Of a stretch of DNA of 64,000 nt, positions 8,804-17,714 are shown in pieces. Positions within the stretch are counted from its first letter, which is position 1; every line of letters begins with the position of its first letter. Origin of the DNA: Psychrobacter sp. 4Bb (GTDB taxonomy: Bacteria; Pseudomonadota; Gammaproteobacteria; Pseudomonadales; Moraxellaceae); assembly GCF_002836735.1 (NCBI RefSeq), contig NZ_PJAS01000052.1:124001-188000 (forward strand), read 5' to 3'. A program made the translations under genes and the position numbers. The notes under the pieces are model-generated. The model was not told the origin of the DNA and ran no database searches. It was given only the letters and a program-made list of their open reading frames with translations.

Positions 8804-9766
8804 ATGCCAAATACGAGCAACAGCCCTCAAGAAAAAACACCTACACCTGCCATTCGTGCCTACCTTGGCGGCTCGTTCGATCCCGTACATAACGGTCATT
8901 TAGAAGTCGCGATGTCTGTCTATCAGCACCTACTACCAATTGCAACGCAGCTACAGCGCACCCTACATGTGTCCTTATTACCCAATGCGCGCTCGCCATT
9001 TAAGACGCAAAGTACAGACCCTAACCATCGCTTAGCGATGCTAAAGCTAGCGACGGAGAGTACGCCGATACAGATTAATGAGCTGGAGCTATGGCAAGCG
9101 CCGCCTGTCTATACGATCGACAGCGTACGCACATTAAGACAGCAATATCCTAATGACAGCTTGATATTTATCATGGGTATGGACAGCGCCCATAGTTTGG
9201 ATAAATGGAAAGATGGCTTACGTCTCACTGACCATGTCAATCTATGGGTGTTTAATCGTCAGTGCAGTTCTGATATGAGCGATGGTATTAGCGATAAATT
9301 TTCTGACAGCACTATCTCTTCTGAAAACAATACAGCGACCGTGCAAGATATTGCTACTCTACAATCGCAATTGCCGTTGTCATTGCAGCCCCATATAACG
9401 GACTCACCTATCGAGCTATTAACACCCACTATTCGACGTTCGTCAAATAGCTCAAGTTCAAACAGCACTAATCTAAATAACACTGACCCCAATAGCACTG
9501 ACTTGAAAAATGCCGATCAAGGACGCATTTATATAGATTCGAGACCTATTACTGCGGTATCAAGCACACAAATACGTGAGCAGCTACAGAGAATAGACGA
9601 TCAAACAAATAAAATGCCAGTCGCTGAGAGGCAAATCGCATCTATAGCATCAATAAATGATATCATTAGCAATACTGAATCTAATCCATTAGCTAAATGG
9701 CTAAATCCTGCTGTTTATCAATATATTATCGCCCATCAGCTATATTCTGCTGCTCAATTCCGTTAA
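8804..9766 (+). CDS. nadD: nicotinate-nucleotide adenylyltransferase with low-complexity insert
   Basis: Adenylates nicotinate mononucleotide in NAD synthesis. The nucleotidyltransferase motif GGSFDPVHNGH lies near residue 25, MGMDSAHSLDKW in the middle, and the C-terminal VSSTQIREQL matches the family SSTxIR motif. At 320 residues it is about 100 longer than E. coli NadD. The excess is mainly a Ser/Asn/Thr/Asp-rich stretch at about residues 152-240, with imperfect NST/NNTD/NSTD repeats, plus a second smaller insert near residue 275. The start is uncertain: ATG at 8804 lacks a clear ribosome binding site and a TTG at 8789 is in frame. It precedes rsfS, the usual nadD-rsfS pairing. Confidence 0.93.
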   Translation: MPNTSNSPQEKTPTPAIRAYLGGSFDPVHNGHLEVAMSVYQHLLPIATQLQRTLHVSLLPNARSPFKTQSTDPNHRLAMLKLATESTPIQINELELWQAPPVYTIDSVRTLRQQYPNDSLIFIMGMDSAHSLDKWKDGLRLTDHVNLWVFNRQCSSDMSDGISDKFSDSTISSENNTATVQDIATLQSQLPLSLQPHITDSPIELLTPTIRRSSNSSSSNSTNLNNTDPNSTDLKNADQGRIYIDSRPITAVSSTQIREQLQRIDDQTNKMPVAERQIASIASINDIISNTESNPLAKWLNPAVYQYIIAHQLYSAAQFR

Positions 9767-9897
9767 AATCGCCTTATCTATGTCATTTTGCCTATCCTGT
9801 CTCTATGCGTGACTGACAACATATGATCAGTCGGATAAGACAAATTGACGTTTTACCCCTTTATTTTACATATTTACGATTCAAGAGATTAAAATTT

Positions 9898-10311
9898 ATG
9901 ACCAACACCATGACTGCAGAACGCCTAACAGAATGCTTGACCCTAGTACAAAGCGCTCTAGATGATATGAAAGCAAAGAACATCACTGTAATGAATGTAG
10001 AAGAGTTGACTGACGTAACAGAGCGCATCATCATCGCTGATGGTACTTCAAAGCGTCATGTACGTGCGATGGCTGATAGCGTCGGCGCTGAAGCTAAGCA
10101 AGCTGGTTTTATGCCACTTGGCCGTGAAGGTGGCATCGACTCTGACTGGACGTTGATTGATTTGGGCGCAGTTGTCGTCCACATGATGACGCCGCAAGCA
10201 CGTGAGTTTTATGACTTAGAAGGCCTATGGTCATCACCTGAGCAGTTGGCTGAGCTAGTTGCTACCCCTCGCGAAAAGAAAACTGCGGGTCGTCGTAACA
10301 AAAACAAATAA
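9898..10311 (+). CDS. rsfS: ribosomal silencing factor RsfS
   Basis: Binds uL14 on the large subunit and blocks subunit joining in starvation. The 137-residue protein shows the family core: AMADSVGAEAKQAG, GREGGIDSDWTLIDLG and VVVHMMTPQAREFYDLEGLW. A basic C-terminal tail (REKKTAGRRNKNK) is longer than in E. coli. The frame is open further upstream, but the ATG at 9898 begins the conserved region. It follows nadD, as in most Proteobacteria, and is closed by a strong terminator. Confidence 0.95.
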   Translation: MTNTMTAERLTECLTLVQSALDDMKAKNITVMNVEELTDVTERIIIADGTSKRHVRAMADSVGAEAKQAGFMPLGREGGIDSDWTLIDLGAVVVHMMTPQAREFYDLEGLWSSPEQLAELVATPREKKTAGRRNKNK

Positions 10312-10360
10312 GCTTGTCAGTGACGATATTCGTTCAAGATTAAGAAACGCTCCATCAAAA

Positions 10361-10390
10361 AGACCAGAATACTTATTCTGGTCTTTTTTT
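10361..10390 (+). terminator. rsfS intrinsic terminator
   Basis: Perfect 10-bp stem AGACCAGAAT / ATTCTGGTCT with a four-base loop and a run of T, ending nadD-rsfS transcription. Confidence 0.9.
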
Positions 10391-10539
10391 ATGTAAATTT
10401 TATGGTGATGAACCAGTATAATCAGATACATCATTGAGTACAGATAAGCTCATTTCGTATCAATATTTATTAGACATTAAAATTAAACCGCCAAAATTAA
10501 GCCGCCTTAGCCTATTCATTCTACCTATTAGGAAACCTT

Positions 10540-11343
10540 ATGAGCGCAGAATCGAACACGTCATTACCTGAGCAAACCTTAACAAAATCGCCTGAGCAAA
10601 CACTAACAGACTTTAATCAAGACCTGCCCCTACATATCGCTACCCTCACTTGTGTCCGCGCTGGCAAGTCTATGCCATTCGCTCGTGAAGAAATGAGCGC
10701 CATTGATAAAGCACCTATCAAATCTCCTGTCGCCGTCAACTTTATGGGCCTCGCCACTGATGAACAGGCTGACCGTAAGCATCATGGTGGTCCATTAAAA
10801 GCCGTGCATCAGCTAGCGCCTGCAGCATATGAAAAAATCAATGCAGAATTCAGTTTAAAGGTTCGTGTCGGTACGCTAGGAGAAAACCTTACGACTGAAG
10901 CTGTCGATGGTTTGCCTGAAATGACCGAATCTACGGTTTGCATTGGTGATGTTTTTCAATATGGTGGGCATTTTGAAAACGGTCAAGACACTAGTAATGA
11001 TGATACTAGCGTTCAGCTACGTATCGTCCAACCGCGCCGCCCCTGCTACAAAATCAACGACCAAATCGGCCAATTTACCAAAGTACCAAATATCGCGGCA
11101 TGGGTCAGCAAGCAAGGTATCTCTGGCTGGTACTTCCAAGTCGTCCGTGATGGCATTATAGACGCTGATTTGCCCGTATATTTGATTGAGCGCCCTTATC
11201 CGTTTGCGACATTAAAGATGTTATGGCAACTGGCCAATTCTAAAGAAAAGTTTGATACCAATGTGATTGAACCGTGGCTCGCGATTGACTGTTTAGAGGA
11301 CAGTTGGAAAAAGGTTCTGGCTAAAAAAATCCAACAGGATTGA
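10540..11343 (+). CDS. MOSC domain protein, YiiM-like
   Basis: A 267-residue MOSC-domain protein of the YiiM type, a family that binds molybdenum cofactor; YiiM-group proteins take part in molybdoenzyme-dependent reduction of N-hydroxylated compounds. Visible motifs are DRKHHGG, VGTLGENLTT, the conserved cysteine in RRPCYKI and GISGWYFQVVRDG. An N-terminal stretch of about 30 residues contains two near-identical SLPEQTLT/SPEQTLT segments and is probably disordered. It stands alone between the rsfS terminator and the permease gene, with AGGAAA before the ATG. Substrate unknown. Confidence 0.85.
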   Translation: MSAESNTSLPEQTLTKSPEQTLTDFNQDLPLHIATLTCVRAGKSMPFAREEMSAIDKAPIKSPVAVNFMGLATDEQADRKHHGGPLKAVHQLAPAAYEKINAEFSLKVRVGTLGENLTTEAVDGLPEMTESTVCIGDVFQYGGHFENGQDTSNDDTSVQLRIVQPRRPCYKINDQIGQFTKVPNIAAWVSKQGISGWYFQVVRDGIIDADLPVYLIERPYPFATLKMLWQLANSKEKFDTNVIEPWLAIDCLEDSWKKVLAKKIQQD

Positions 11344-11500
11344 AAAGGTAACACTCAACAAAAACCTTTAATATGACTTTTCTATTTATAAAAGATAGCC
11401 ACTACCCTGCGTAATGGCGTCACAAGGTTTTTCATGTTCTATGTCAGTTCCATAATAAACACGCTCTCCTTCTACATCTTTGATCGTGAAGGAGCACTCC

Positions 11501-12859
11501 ATGAGTGAACAGACAGGAAGTATCAGCTACCTACAAGCGATAGCGATTAGCGTTGGTGCGATCATCGGCTGGGGCGCTTATGTCATGCCAGGCGATTTGT
11601 TTTTGCCACAGTCACAGCTATTAGGCTCTTCTGTTGCTATTATTATCGGTACTTTAGCCATCTATATGGTTGCGCGTGCCTATATTAATTTGCTGACTCA
11701 AACGCCAGAGAACGAGTCAGGCGGTATCTATTGGATTGAAAAATACATCAATCGCAAGCATGCCTATATCTATGGTTGGGGCGTCACGATAGGCTATATC
11801 TCTATTATCGCGCTCAATATATCAGCCGTCGCTTTGCTACTGCGCTATCTGTTACCTAGCGGCTTACAATTAGGTTATCTGTATACGATTGCTGGTTGGG
11901 AAGTCTACGCCAGTGAAGTGTTCTTATGCAGCGCGGCTATTATTCTGTTCAGTTATATCAATCTAAAAGGCGTACGAGTCGGCGCAAAAATCCAACTCTA
12001 TATCGCCCTCTTTATGATTCTATCAGTCACCGCGCTATTTTTTGCCTCGCTTTGGATGACACCAACGAGCCAAACATTTTTGCCAACTGATATGTCTAGC
12101 GGCTCTATCACCAGTCTGGCATGGTTACCTATCTTGGCCGTTATGCCGTGGGCGTATGTCGGTTTTGAGACCACACCGCAGATTTCAAAAGCCATTAGCG
12201 ATTCAAAAACCAAGACCAAAAGTATTATCCTAATTTCACTCATCGCTGGTGTGTTATTTTACTTTTTGATCAACTACTTTACCGCGCTAAACATGAGCTT
12301 TGACTATCAAGCGATCAAAGACAGCCACTGGGCAACGGGTGAAGGCATAGACAATCGGATTGGTAGCATCGGCATTTGGCTGCTATCGATCGCTATGATT
12401 GGCTCGATAATGAGCGGTATCAATGGCTTTATATTGTCATCGGTCAAGCTCTTAGAATCTATGGGCGACACGTCATTATTGCCTAGTATATTTACAGATA
12501 AACACAACCAATTTAGTAAGCAAAAGACCGTTATATTGATATGCTTGGTGTGCCTACTCTCTCCTTGGCTAGGTAGAAATTATCTACTCGATATCGTGAC
12601 AATGGCGTCCTTGGGTATAACCGTTGGCTTTGCTTATGTCACGACCGCCGACCTCATCAATGAGCGAAAAAAGAAACAAGCGGGTTTGCTAAATTATCTC
12701 TCTGTATTAATCAGTGTGGTCTTTATATCGCTATTGCTGCTACCATTTTCACCAGCAGCGCTGTCGTTCAACGCTTATGTCTTGCTAGGGCTTTTTATTC
12801 TGCTCGGGGCGATTGGTTATAAAAAAATCGCGGTTAACCCTAACCTCAATCCTAATTAA
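11501..12859 (+). CDS. APC-family amino acid/amine permease
   Basis: Inner-membrane transporter of the amino acid-polyamine-organocation family, 452 residues with about 12 predicted transmembrane helices. The first helix contains the family G-x-G element (SVGAIIGWGAYVMPG), and the cytoplasmic loop after helix 2 contains ESGGIYWIEKY. The frame is open from a TTG at 11480, but AAGGAG eight bases before the ATG at 11501 decides the start. No substrate-specific signature was recognised. It stands alone, with no adjacent decarboxylase or catabolic gene. Confidence 0.85.
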   Translation: MSEQTGSISYLQAIAISVGAIIGWGAYVMPGDLFLPQSQLLGSSVAIIIGTLAIYMVARAYINLLTQTPENESGGIYWIEKYINRKHAYIYGWGVTIGYISIIALNISAVALLLRYLLPSGLQLGYLYTIAGWEVYASEVFLCSAAIILFSYINLKGVRVGAKIQLYIALFMILSVTALFFASLWMTPTSQTFLPTDMSSGSITSLAWLPILAVMPWAYVGFETTPQISKAISDSKTKTKSIILISLIAGVLFYFLINYFTALNMSFDYQAIKDSHWATGEGIDNRIGSIGIWLLSIAMIGSIMSGINGFILSSVKLLESMGDTSLLPSIFTDKHNQFSKQKTVILICLVCLLSPWLGRNYLLDIVTMASLGITVGFAYVTTADLINERKKKQAGLLNYLSVLISVVFISLLLLPFSPAALSFNAYVLLGLFILLGAIGYKKIAVNPNLNPN

Positions 12860-12953
12860 CGACCAGCAGCATTTAGCTGTCGAGCGAAATAAACACCAGC
12901 AGCATCAAATGCAAACGATGCTATAACCGTAACTTTCCCATACAGAGCACTTC

Positions 12954-13829
12954 ATGGTAAAAAATAGTTTCTTAGCGTTTGGCCTAACACTGCCGTTGGT
13001 TGGCTGCGTCACGACTACCTCTCCAGTAGCCACTACTGACAGCTACATTGTGGATAGTAAAACCTACCAAGCTACTGGCAAAAGCGAGCGCGTCAAAACC
13101 ATCGTCTTGCACTATACAGTCTCAGATAATGAACGCTCGATAAAGACATTGACCACGGGCAATGTGAGCGCGCACTATCTGGTATTAGACAATGATGACG
13201 ATAAAATCTATAACCTAGTACCAGAGAGCGAGCGCGCATGGCATGCAGGTGATGGCGGCTTTGCAGGACGGACGATATTAAACGATACCTCTATCGGTAT
13301 CGAGATTGTCAATAGCGGTATCAAGCCTGAATATCGAGACGCGCTAAAAAATGGCACGCTCGATTATCATCCTTATGCGCACTATGTGGCATTTGATGAA
13401 TTGCAGATTAAAAAAGTCGCACAACTGGTGCAAGATATCGCCACACGCTATGACATCTCACCAAAGAATATCATCGGTCACTCCGATATGGCACCCTCGC
13501 GCAAGATAGACCCCGGTGCCAAATTTCCGTGGGAGAGACTGTATTTCGATTACGGTATCGGCGCTTGGTATGATGAATTTGATAAGCAGTTCTTTATGAA
13601 TCAAGATGGATTTGCGTCGGCCACGATACCTGAAATTAAGCAAGCGTTTCGCAAATACGGCTATCAAATCAACGATACCGATACGTGGGACAAAGCCAGT
13701 CGTGATGTCGTCTATGCGTTTCAGCTGCACTTTAGAGCGCAGCAGCCAACGGGTCATATGGATAGCGAGACCTATGCGATATTGCAAGCGCTAAATAAGA
13801 AGTATGCTGGTCGGGATGATTTTTATTAA
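12954..13829 (+). CDS. lipoprotein N-acetylmuramoyl-L-alanine amidase, AmiD-like
   Basis: Zinc amidase that cuts the lactyl-alanine bond of peptidoglycan or anhydromuropeptides. A lipoprotein signal ends at LVGC (Cys18), placing it in the periplasm on the outer membrane as for AmiD. The Amidase_2 domain covers about residues 45-190: LHYT supplies the first zinc histidine and GHSDMAPSRKIDPG the second histidine and the aspartate. A C-terminal peptidoglycan-binding-like domain spans about 215-285. The small gene at 13859 follows after 29 bases and is probably cotranscribed. Confidence 0.9.
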   Translation: MVKNSFLAFGLTLPLVGCVTTTSPVATTDSYIVDSKTYQATGKSERVKTIVLHYTVSDNERSIKTLTTGNVSAHYLVLDNDDDKIYNLVPESERAWHAGDGGFAGRTILNDTSIGIEIVNSGIKPEYRDALKNGTLDYHPYAHYVAFDELQIKKVAQLVQDIATRYDISPKNIIGHSDMAPSRKIDPGAKFPWERLYFDYGIGAWYDEFDKQFFMNQDGFASATIPEIKQAFRKYGYQINDTDTWDKASRDVVYAFQLHFRAQQPTGHMDSETYAILQALNKKYAGRDDFY

Positions 13830-13858
13830 AGAATACAGACTATCAGGAGACATAAGCC

Positions 13859-14050
13859 ATGAATAATTCTCAAAAAGATGAGCAAGACAATCTACAAAAG
13901 TATCTAGAAGAAAAAGCCAAGCAAGAGCAGGAAAAGAAAGAGGAGCAAGAACCTGAGCCGCTTTCTGCTTATGATGCTTGTGTGCTAAAGGAAAGCGCCA
14001 AGATTCATGAGTTGATCGCTGAGGCTCAGAAGCGTCCCAAAGATGAATAA
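13859..14050 (+). CDS. small charged hypothetical protein
   Basis: A 63-residue protein, not recognised. Residues 1-35 are almost entirely Lys, Glu, Gln and Asp and should form a single helix or coiled coil; the tail is more mixed (AYDACVLKESAKIHELIAEA). No signal peptide or membrane segment. AGGAG lies upstream of the ATG, and it follows the amidase by 29 bases. Part of its 3' end (14001-14030) recurs with 27 of 30 identical bases at 16831-16860, just beyond tdh, which suggests a lost second copy. Confidence 0.65.
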   Translation: MNNSQKDEQDNLQKYLEEKAKQEQEKKEEQEPEPLSAYDACVLKESAKIHELIAEAQKRPKDE

Positions 14051-14443
14051 CTGGATAGACAGTACTTATCAATGCTTACCAACCAAGATTATGTAAATGC
14101 GCAAGTTGATGTCTTATGTTTTGAGACATTTCTAAGCTGCTATAAGACCAATACTATAACCAAACAACGCTATATCACTTTATAAAAGAAAGCCTATCTA
14201 CCAACTATTTAGGCTATTTATTGCGATAGGCTAATGATAAAATCACCACTCACAGGGTTATAGATAGTATCACTGCTCGCACCATCTCATTGTCTTCCTG
14301 CATCTTTGGTTTTATCGTTGATTTTAATGATGGCTAGGATGATGCGCAGATTTGATAGCTTGGCTTTGATAGCCTAGTTCTATTACCAGTCCCAATATCT
14401 CTATTATCAAACGAATACCAATAATACTAAAAAAGGAATATTT
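14051..14443. other. 393-base intergenic region upstream of kbl
   Basis: No gene. It contains a long-range inverted repeat GCCTATC / GATAGGC around 14194-14232 and a short direct repeat of TTTGATAGC near 14355 and 14370. No glycine riboswitch core was recognised. It should hold the kbl-tdh promoter. Confidence 0.4.
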
Positions 14444-15634
14444 ATGTATCAAGCCTTTCAAAAACACCTACAACAAGAAATCAGCGATATACGCGAGGCA
14501 GGACTATATAAGACCGAGCGCGTTATCACCTCTCCGCAAGATGCGCTCATCAAGATCGCCGATGGCCGTGAGATGCTTAACTTCTGTGCCAATAATTACC
14601 TTGGATTGTCTGACCATCCTGAGATTAAAAAGGCGGCGATCAAAGCCATTGAAGACTCAGGTTACGGCATGTCATCGGTGCGTTTTATTTGTGGTACGCA
14701 AGATTTGCATAAGCAATTAGAAGCGGCAATTTCTAAGTTTTTTAATACTGAAGATACGATTCTTTATGCCGCCTGTTTCGATGCCAATGGTGGTGCCTTT
14801 GAGCCACTGCTGACCAGCGAAGATGCCATTATTTCTGATTCGTTAAATCATGCCTCGATCATCGATGGTGTGCGCCTGTGTAAAGCCGCGCGTTATCGCT
14901 ATGCCAATGCGGATATGCAAGATTTAGAAACGCAATTGCAAGCGGCGCAAGCACAGCGTTTTCGTTTGATTGTCACTGACGGTGTGTTTTCAATGGATGG
15001 TAACGTAGCGCCAATGGATGAGATCTATGCGTTGGCACAAAAATATGATGCCATGGTGATGATTGACGAATCGCATTCAGCAGGCGTAGTCGGTCGCACT
15101 GGTGGCGGCGTGACTGAATTGTTTGATCTACGTGGTGACATTGAGCTGATCACGGGTACTTTAGGCAAGGCGTTTGGCGGTGCTATTGGCGGCTTTACCA
15201 CGGGTAAAAAAGAAATGATTGAGATGCTGCGTCAACGCTCACGCCCGTATTTGTTTTCCAACTCTATTCCTCCTATGGTGGCTGCCGCTGGGGTAAAAGC
15301 GTTTGAAATGCTATCGCAAGACAATACCTTACAAGATAAATTGCATGAAAATACTGCCTATTTTGTGAAGCAAATGCAAGACGCAGGCTTCGATATCAAG
15401 CCTACCGAATCGGCCATCTGTGCGGTGATGCTCTATGACGCCAATGTCTCGCAACAGATGGCAGACGCACTGCTTGAAGAAGGCATTTATGTGATTGGTT
15501 TCTTCTATCCTGTCGTACCCAAAAATGAGGCTCGCATTCGTGTGCAGCTCTCTGCCGCCCATACTCGCGAGCAGCTCGACCAGTGTATCGCCGCCTTTAT
15601 CAAAGTCGCCAAGCAAATGAAGGTGATTGATTAA
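14444..15634 (+). CDS. kbl: glycine C-acetyltransferase (2-amino-3-ketobutyrate CoA ligase)
   Basis: PLP enzyme that cleaves 2-amino-3-oxobutyrate with CoA to glycine and acetyl-CoA, second step of threonine degradation. At 396 residues it is the same size as E. coli Kbl. NFCANNYLGLSDHP, YGMSSVRFICGTQ, DESHSAGVVG and the PLP lysine in TLGKAFGGAIGG are all visible. An AAGGA-type site precedes the ATG. tdh follows after 63 bases on the same strand, forming the classic kbl-tdh operon. Confidence 0.98.
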   Translation: MYQAFQKHLQQEISDIREAGLYKTERVITSPQDALIKIADGREMLNFCANNYLGLSDHPEIKKAAIKAIEDSGYGMSSVRFICGTQDLHKQLEAAISKFFNTEDTILYAACFDANGGAFEPLLTSEDAIISDSLNHASIIDGVRLCKAARYRYANADMQDLETQLQAAQAQRFRLIVTDGVFSMDGNVAPMDEIYALAQKYDAMVMIDESHSAGVVGRTGGGVTELFDLRGDIELITGTLGKAFGGAIGGFTTGKKEMIEMLRQRSRPYLFSNSIPPMVAAAGVKAFEMLSQDNTLQDKLHENTAYFVKQMQDAGFDIKPTESAICAVMLYDANVSQQMADALLEEGIYVIGFFYPVVPKNEARIRVQLSAAHTREQLDQCIAAFIKVAKQMKVID

Positions 15635-15697
15635 GCGTCGCTCGATATTTATCTAGATTCAACCCTTAAGTACAACACCGTTAAATAAGAGAAAAGT

Positions 15698-16723
15698 ATG
15701 AAAGCACTGGTTAAAGCTCATGCCGAAAAAGGCATCTGGATGCAAGACATGCCAGAACCAACGGTCGGCATCAATGACGTTAAAATAAAAATTAAAAAAA
15801 CCGCCATCTGTGGCACAGATTTGCACATTTATAAGTGGGATGAATGGTCACAAAAAACCATAAACACGCCAATGATCATCGGACATGAATATGTCGGTGT
15901 CATTAGTGAAATGGGCGATGGCGTCAAGCATCTTGAAGTAGGTGATCGAGTCACAGGCGAAGGACATATCGCTTGCGGGCATTGCCGTAACTGCCGCCGC
16001 GGTAAGCTACATGTGTGCGAAAACACCATCGGCGTGGGCGTTGACCGCGATGGCGCGTTTGCCGAATATTTGGTGATACCTGCCGATAATGTCATCAAAC
16101 TCGATGAACGTATCAGCGATGAGATGGCCGCTATTATGGACCCTTTTGGCAATGCCACGCATACTGCCCTTTCATTCCCTGTACTGGGTGAAGATGTTCT
16201 AATCACGGGTGCGGGGCTGATTGGGTCAATGGCAACGGCGATTTGCCGATTTGCAGGGGCGCGTAATATCGTGGTCAGTGATATCAGCGATTATCGCTTA
16301 GAGCTTGCCAAAAAAATGGGCGCGACGATGACCATCAACCCAGCCAAGGGTGAAACCATCGAAGGCACTATCGATACATTAAAAATGCACGGCTTTGATA
16401 TTGGGCTTGAGATGTCAGGCTCGCCTCAGGCCTTTGATTCGATGATTAGCAATATGTATAACGGCTCTAAAATTGCGCTCTTGGGCATTTTGCCCAACAC
16501 CACCACGGTGGATTGGAGCAAGATTATCTTTAAGGCGTTAACCCTAAAAGGTATTTATGGTCGTGAGATGTGGGAGACGTGGTATCAGATGGAGCAAATG
16601 CTGATTAGCGGTATTGATTTGACACCAATTATTACCCATCGCATGCACATTGATGACTTTCAAGAAGGCTTTGATATCATGGAAAGTGGGCAATGCGGTA
16701 AGGTGATTTTAAGCTGGGATTGA
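15698..16723 (+). CDS. tdh: L-threonine 3-dehydrogenase
   Basis: Zinc-dependent medium-chain dehydrogenase that oxidises threonine to 2-amino-3-oxobutyrate with NAD+, feeding Kbl. It is 341 residues, as in E. coli. [13 protein letters not shown] carries the catalytic zinc cysteine, GHEYVG the next ligand, and [15 protein letters not shown] the four structural-zinc cysteines. The Rossmann fingerprint is GAGLIGSMA. Downstream gene of kbl-tdh, closed by a terminator 62 bases after the stop. Confidence 0.98.
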   Translation: MKALVKAHAEKGIWMQDMPEPTVGINDVKIKIKKTAICGTDLHIYKWDEWSQKTINTPMIIGHEYVGVISEMGDGVKHLEVGDRVTGEGHIACGHCRNCRRGKLHVCENTIGVGVDRDGAFAEYLVIPADNVIKLDERISDEMAAIMDPFGNATHTALSFPVLGEDVLITGAGLIGSMATAICRFAGARNIVVSDISDYRLELAKKMGATMTINPAKGETIEGTIDTLKMHGFDIGLEMSGSPQAFDSMISNMYNGSKIALLGILPNTTTVDWSKIIFKALTLKGIYGREMWETWYQMEQMLISGIDLTPIITHRMHIDDFQEGFDIMESGQCGKVILSWD

Positions 16724-16785
16724 TTTTGGTGATTCAACATTTAAGGAATCGTGGTTAACTTTTAAGTTGCCACGACTGATAAAAC

Positions 16786-16812
16786 GGCACTGATTTCAGT
16801 GCCATTTTTTTT
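16786..16812 (+). terminator. tdh intrinsic terminator
   Basis: Eight-base-pair stem GGCACTGA / TCAGTGCC with a two-base spacer and eight T. Ends the kbl-tdh unit and marks the left edge of the AT-rich patch. Confidence 0.85.
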
Positions 16813-16830
16813 GGGTATTAAAGAGTGATG

Positions 16831-16868
16831 AGATTCATGAGTTGATTGCTAAGGCTAAGATAGAGCGT
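16831..16868 (+). pseudogene. remnant of the 63-residue protein gene
   Basis: Thirty bases here match 14001-14030, inside the small gene upstream of kbl, at 27 positions. In frame they read EIHELIAKAK against KIHELIAEAQ. There is no start codon, no 5' part and no matching stop, so this looks like a decayed fragment. It places partial direct repeats on both sides of kbl-tdh. Confidence 0.5.
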
Positions 16869-16955
16869 AAGGCTTGTTTACTAGGATATGGATATTTTTG
16901 ATTAAATTATTCTTTGTAAAAAGAATGAACTTAACTCATATTTTTATTTTTTAAC

Positions 16956-16975
16956 ACATCATATGATGTTATAAT
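16956..16975 (+). promoter_or_regulatory. palindromic operator candidate with -10 box
   Basis: A perfect 14-base palindrome ACATCATATGATGT (16956-16969) abuts a consensus -10 TATAAT (16970-16975), about 28 bases before the chosen start of the first cassette gene. The -35 region is only a T-rich run. The arrangement fits autorepression by the XRE-domain protein of the cassette; that is inference. Confidence 0.5.
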
Positions 16976-17003
16976 TTATAAAAATAACATGGGTGAGACA
17001 GAT

Positions 17004-17714
17004 ATGACATACCAAGCACCGCAATATGAGATGTTCAGTGATTTAAATAGCCGTAACAAAGACGGTGAGCTCATAAATAATGAAGAAGCTATCAAAGTAC
17101 TGAAAGAAAAATTTGGCTTTACTCCGCAAATTGTATTTGACGCTATACAAAAAGCTGATCAAAACTTCAATATGAAGACTACAGTGAACTGCGCAAGTGG
17201 TATAGCACGCTGGGGTGACATTGGAGAAAATATAGCTCTCCAGCTTATTTCTAATGAAGTTGAATTCAACCGAGATCAAGGACAACCCACCTTAACCATC
17301 ATTGGTAATAACATTCAGATTATTATTATGTCTAGTAATGATGCCTTAGGCAATATGGACTTGCCAATATCGTCAAACTGTTCAAAAGGTATTGAAACCA
17401 AGCATAAAATTGATATAAATAAATATAGAAATATGACTGGCGAGAAATTGGAAACTTGGGTCTTATACTATCCATCTAGAAAACATGAAATTTATCAAGA
17501 TGATGTCCCAAGTTTAATTTACGAACTTGCAAGACCAATGTCTTATATAGAAATGGATGATGGTAAAATCTTTCCAACTGATCATGATTGTAGATTAATG
17601 TTTTCTTCAGATTTAGAAAATGAGGTTCAGTCATATATGAGTGAGTTTGCTGATGAATCAGTGAATGAGGACTCGTTTGAAATTGGGTATAAAAATGCGA
17701 GCAATGAAGAGTAA
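17004..17714 (+). CDS. uncharacterised protein, first gene of XRE/ImmA cassette
   Basis: Not recognised. A 236-residue soluble, acidic protein without signal peptide, membrane helix or familiar catalytic motif. Middle strands such as PTLTIIGNNIQIIIMSSND suggest an alpha/beta fold; the last 40 residues are strongly acidic. GGGTGAG eight bases before the ATG at 17004 favours that start over the ATG at 16989, which has no binding site. Its stop overlaps the next gene by 11 bases, so the pair is translationally coupled. Codons are visibly AT-richer than in flanking core genes, suggesting transfer. By position it may be the toxin or effector controlled by the downstream protein; no function is asserted. 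Confidence 0.75.
   Translation: MTYQAPQYEMFSDLNSRNKDGELINNEEAIKVLKEKFGFTPQIVFDAIQKADQNFNMKTTVNCASGIARWGDIGENIALQLISNEVEFNRDQGQPTLTIIGNNIQIIIMSSNDALGNMDLPISSNCSKGIETKHKIDINKYRNMTGEKLETWVLYYPSRKHEIYQDDVPSLIYELARPMSYIEMDDGKIFPTDHDCRLMFSSDLENEVQSYMSEFADESVNEDSFEIGYKNASNEE

Noticed and set aside
8659-8892. 77-codon frame overlapping the nadD start
   Set aside because: Different frame from nadD, no homology, and it includes the true nadD N-terminal region.
13791-14072. 93-codon minus-strand frame opposite the small charged protein
   Set aside because: Shadow of the Glu/Lys-rich plus-strand gene; the plus strand has a ribosome binding site and operon context.
14051-14443. Glycine riboswitch upstream of kbl
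   Set aside because: Long leader and inverted repeats exist, but the conserved glycine aptamer core was not found.
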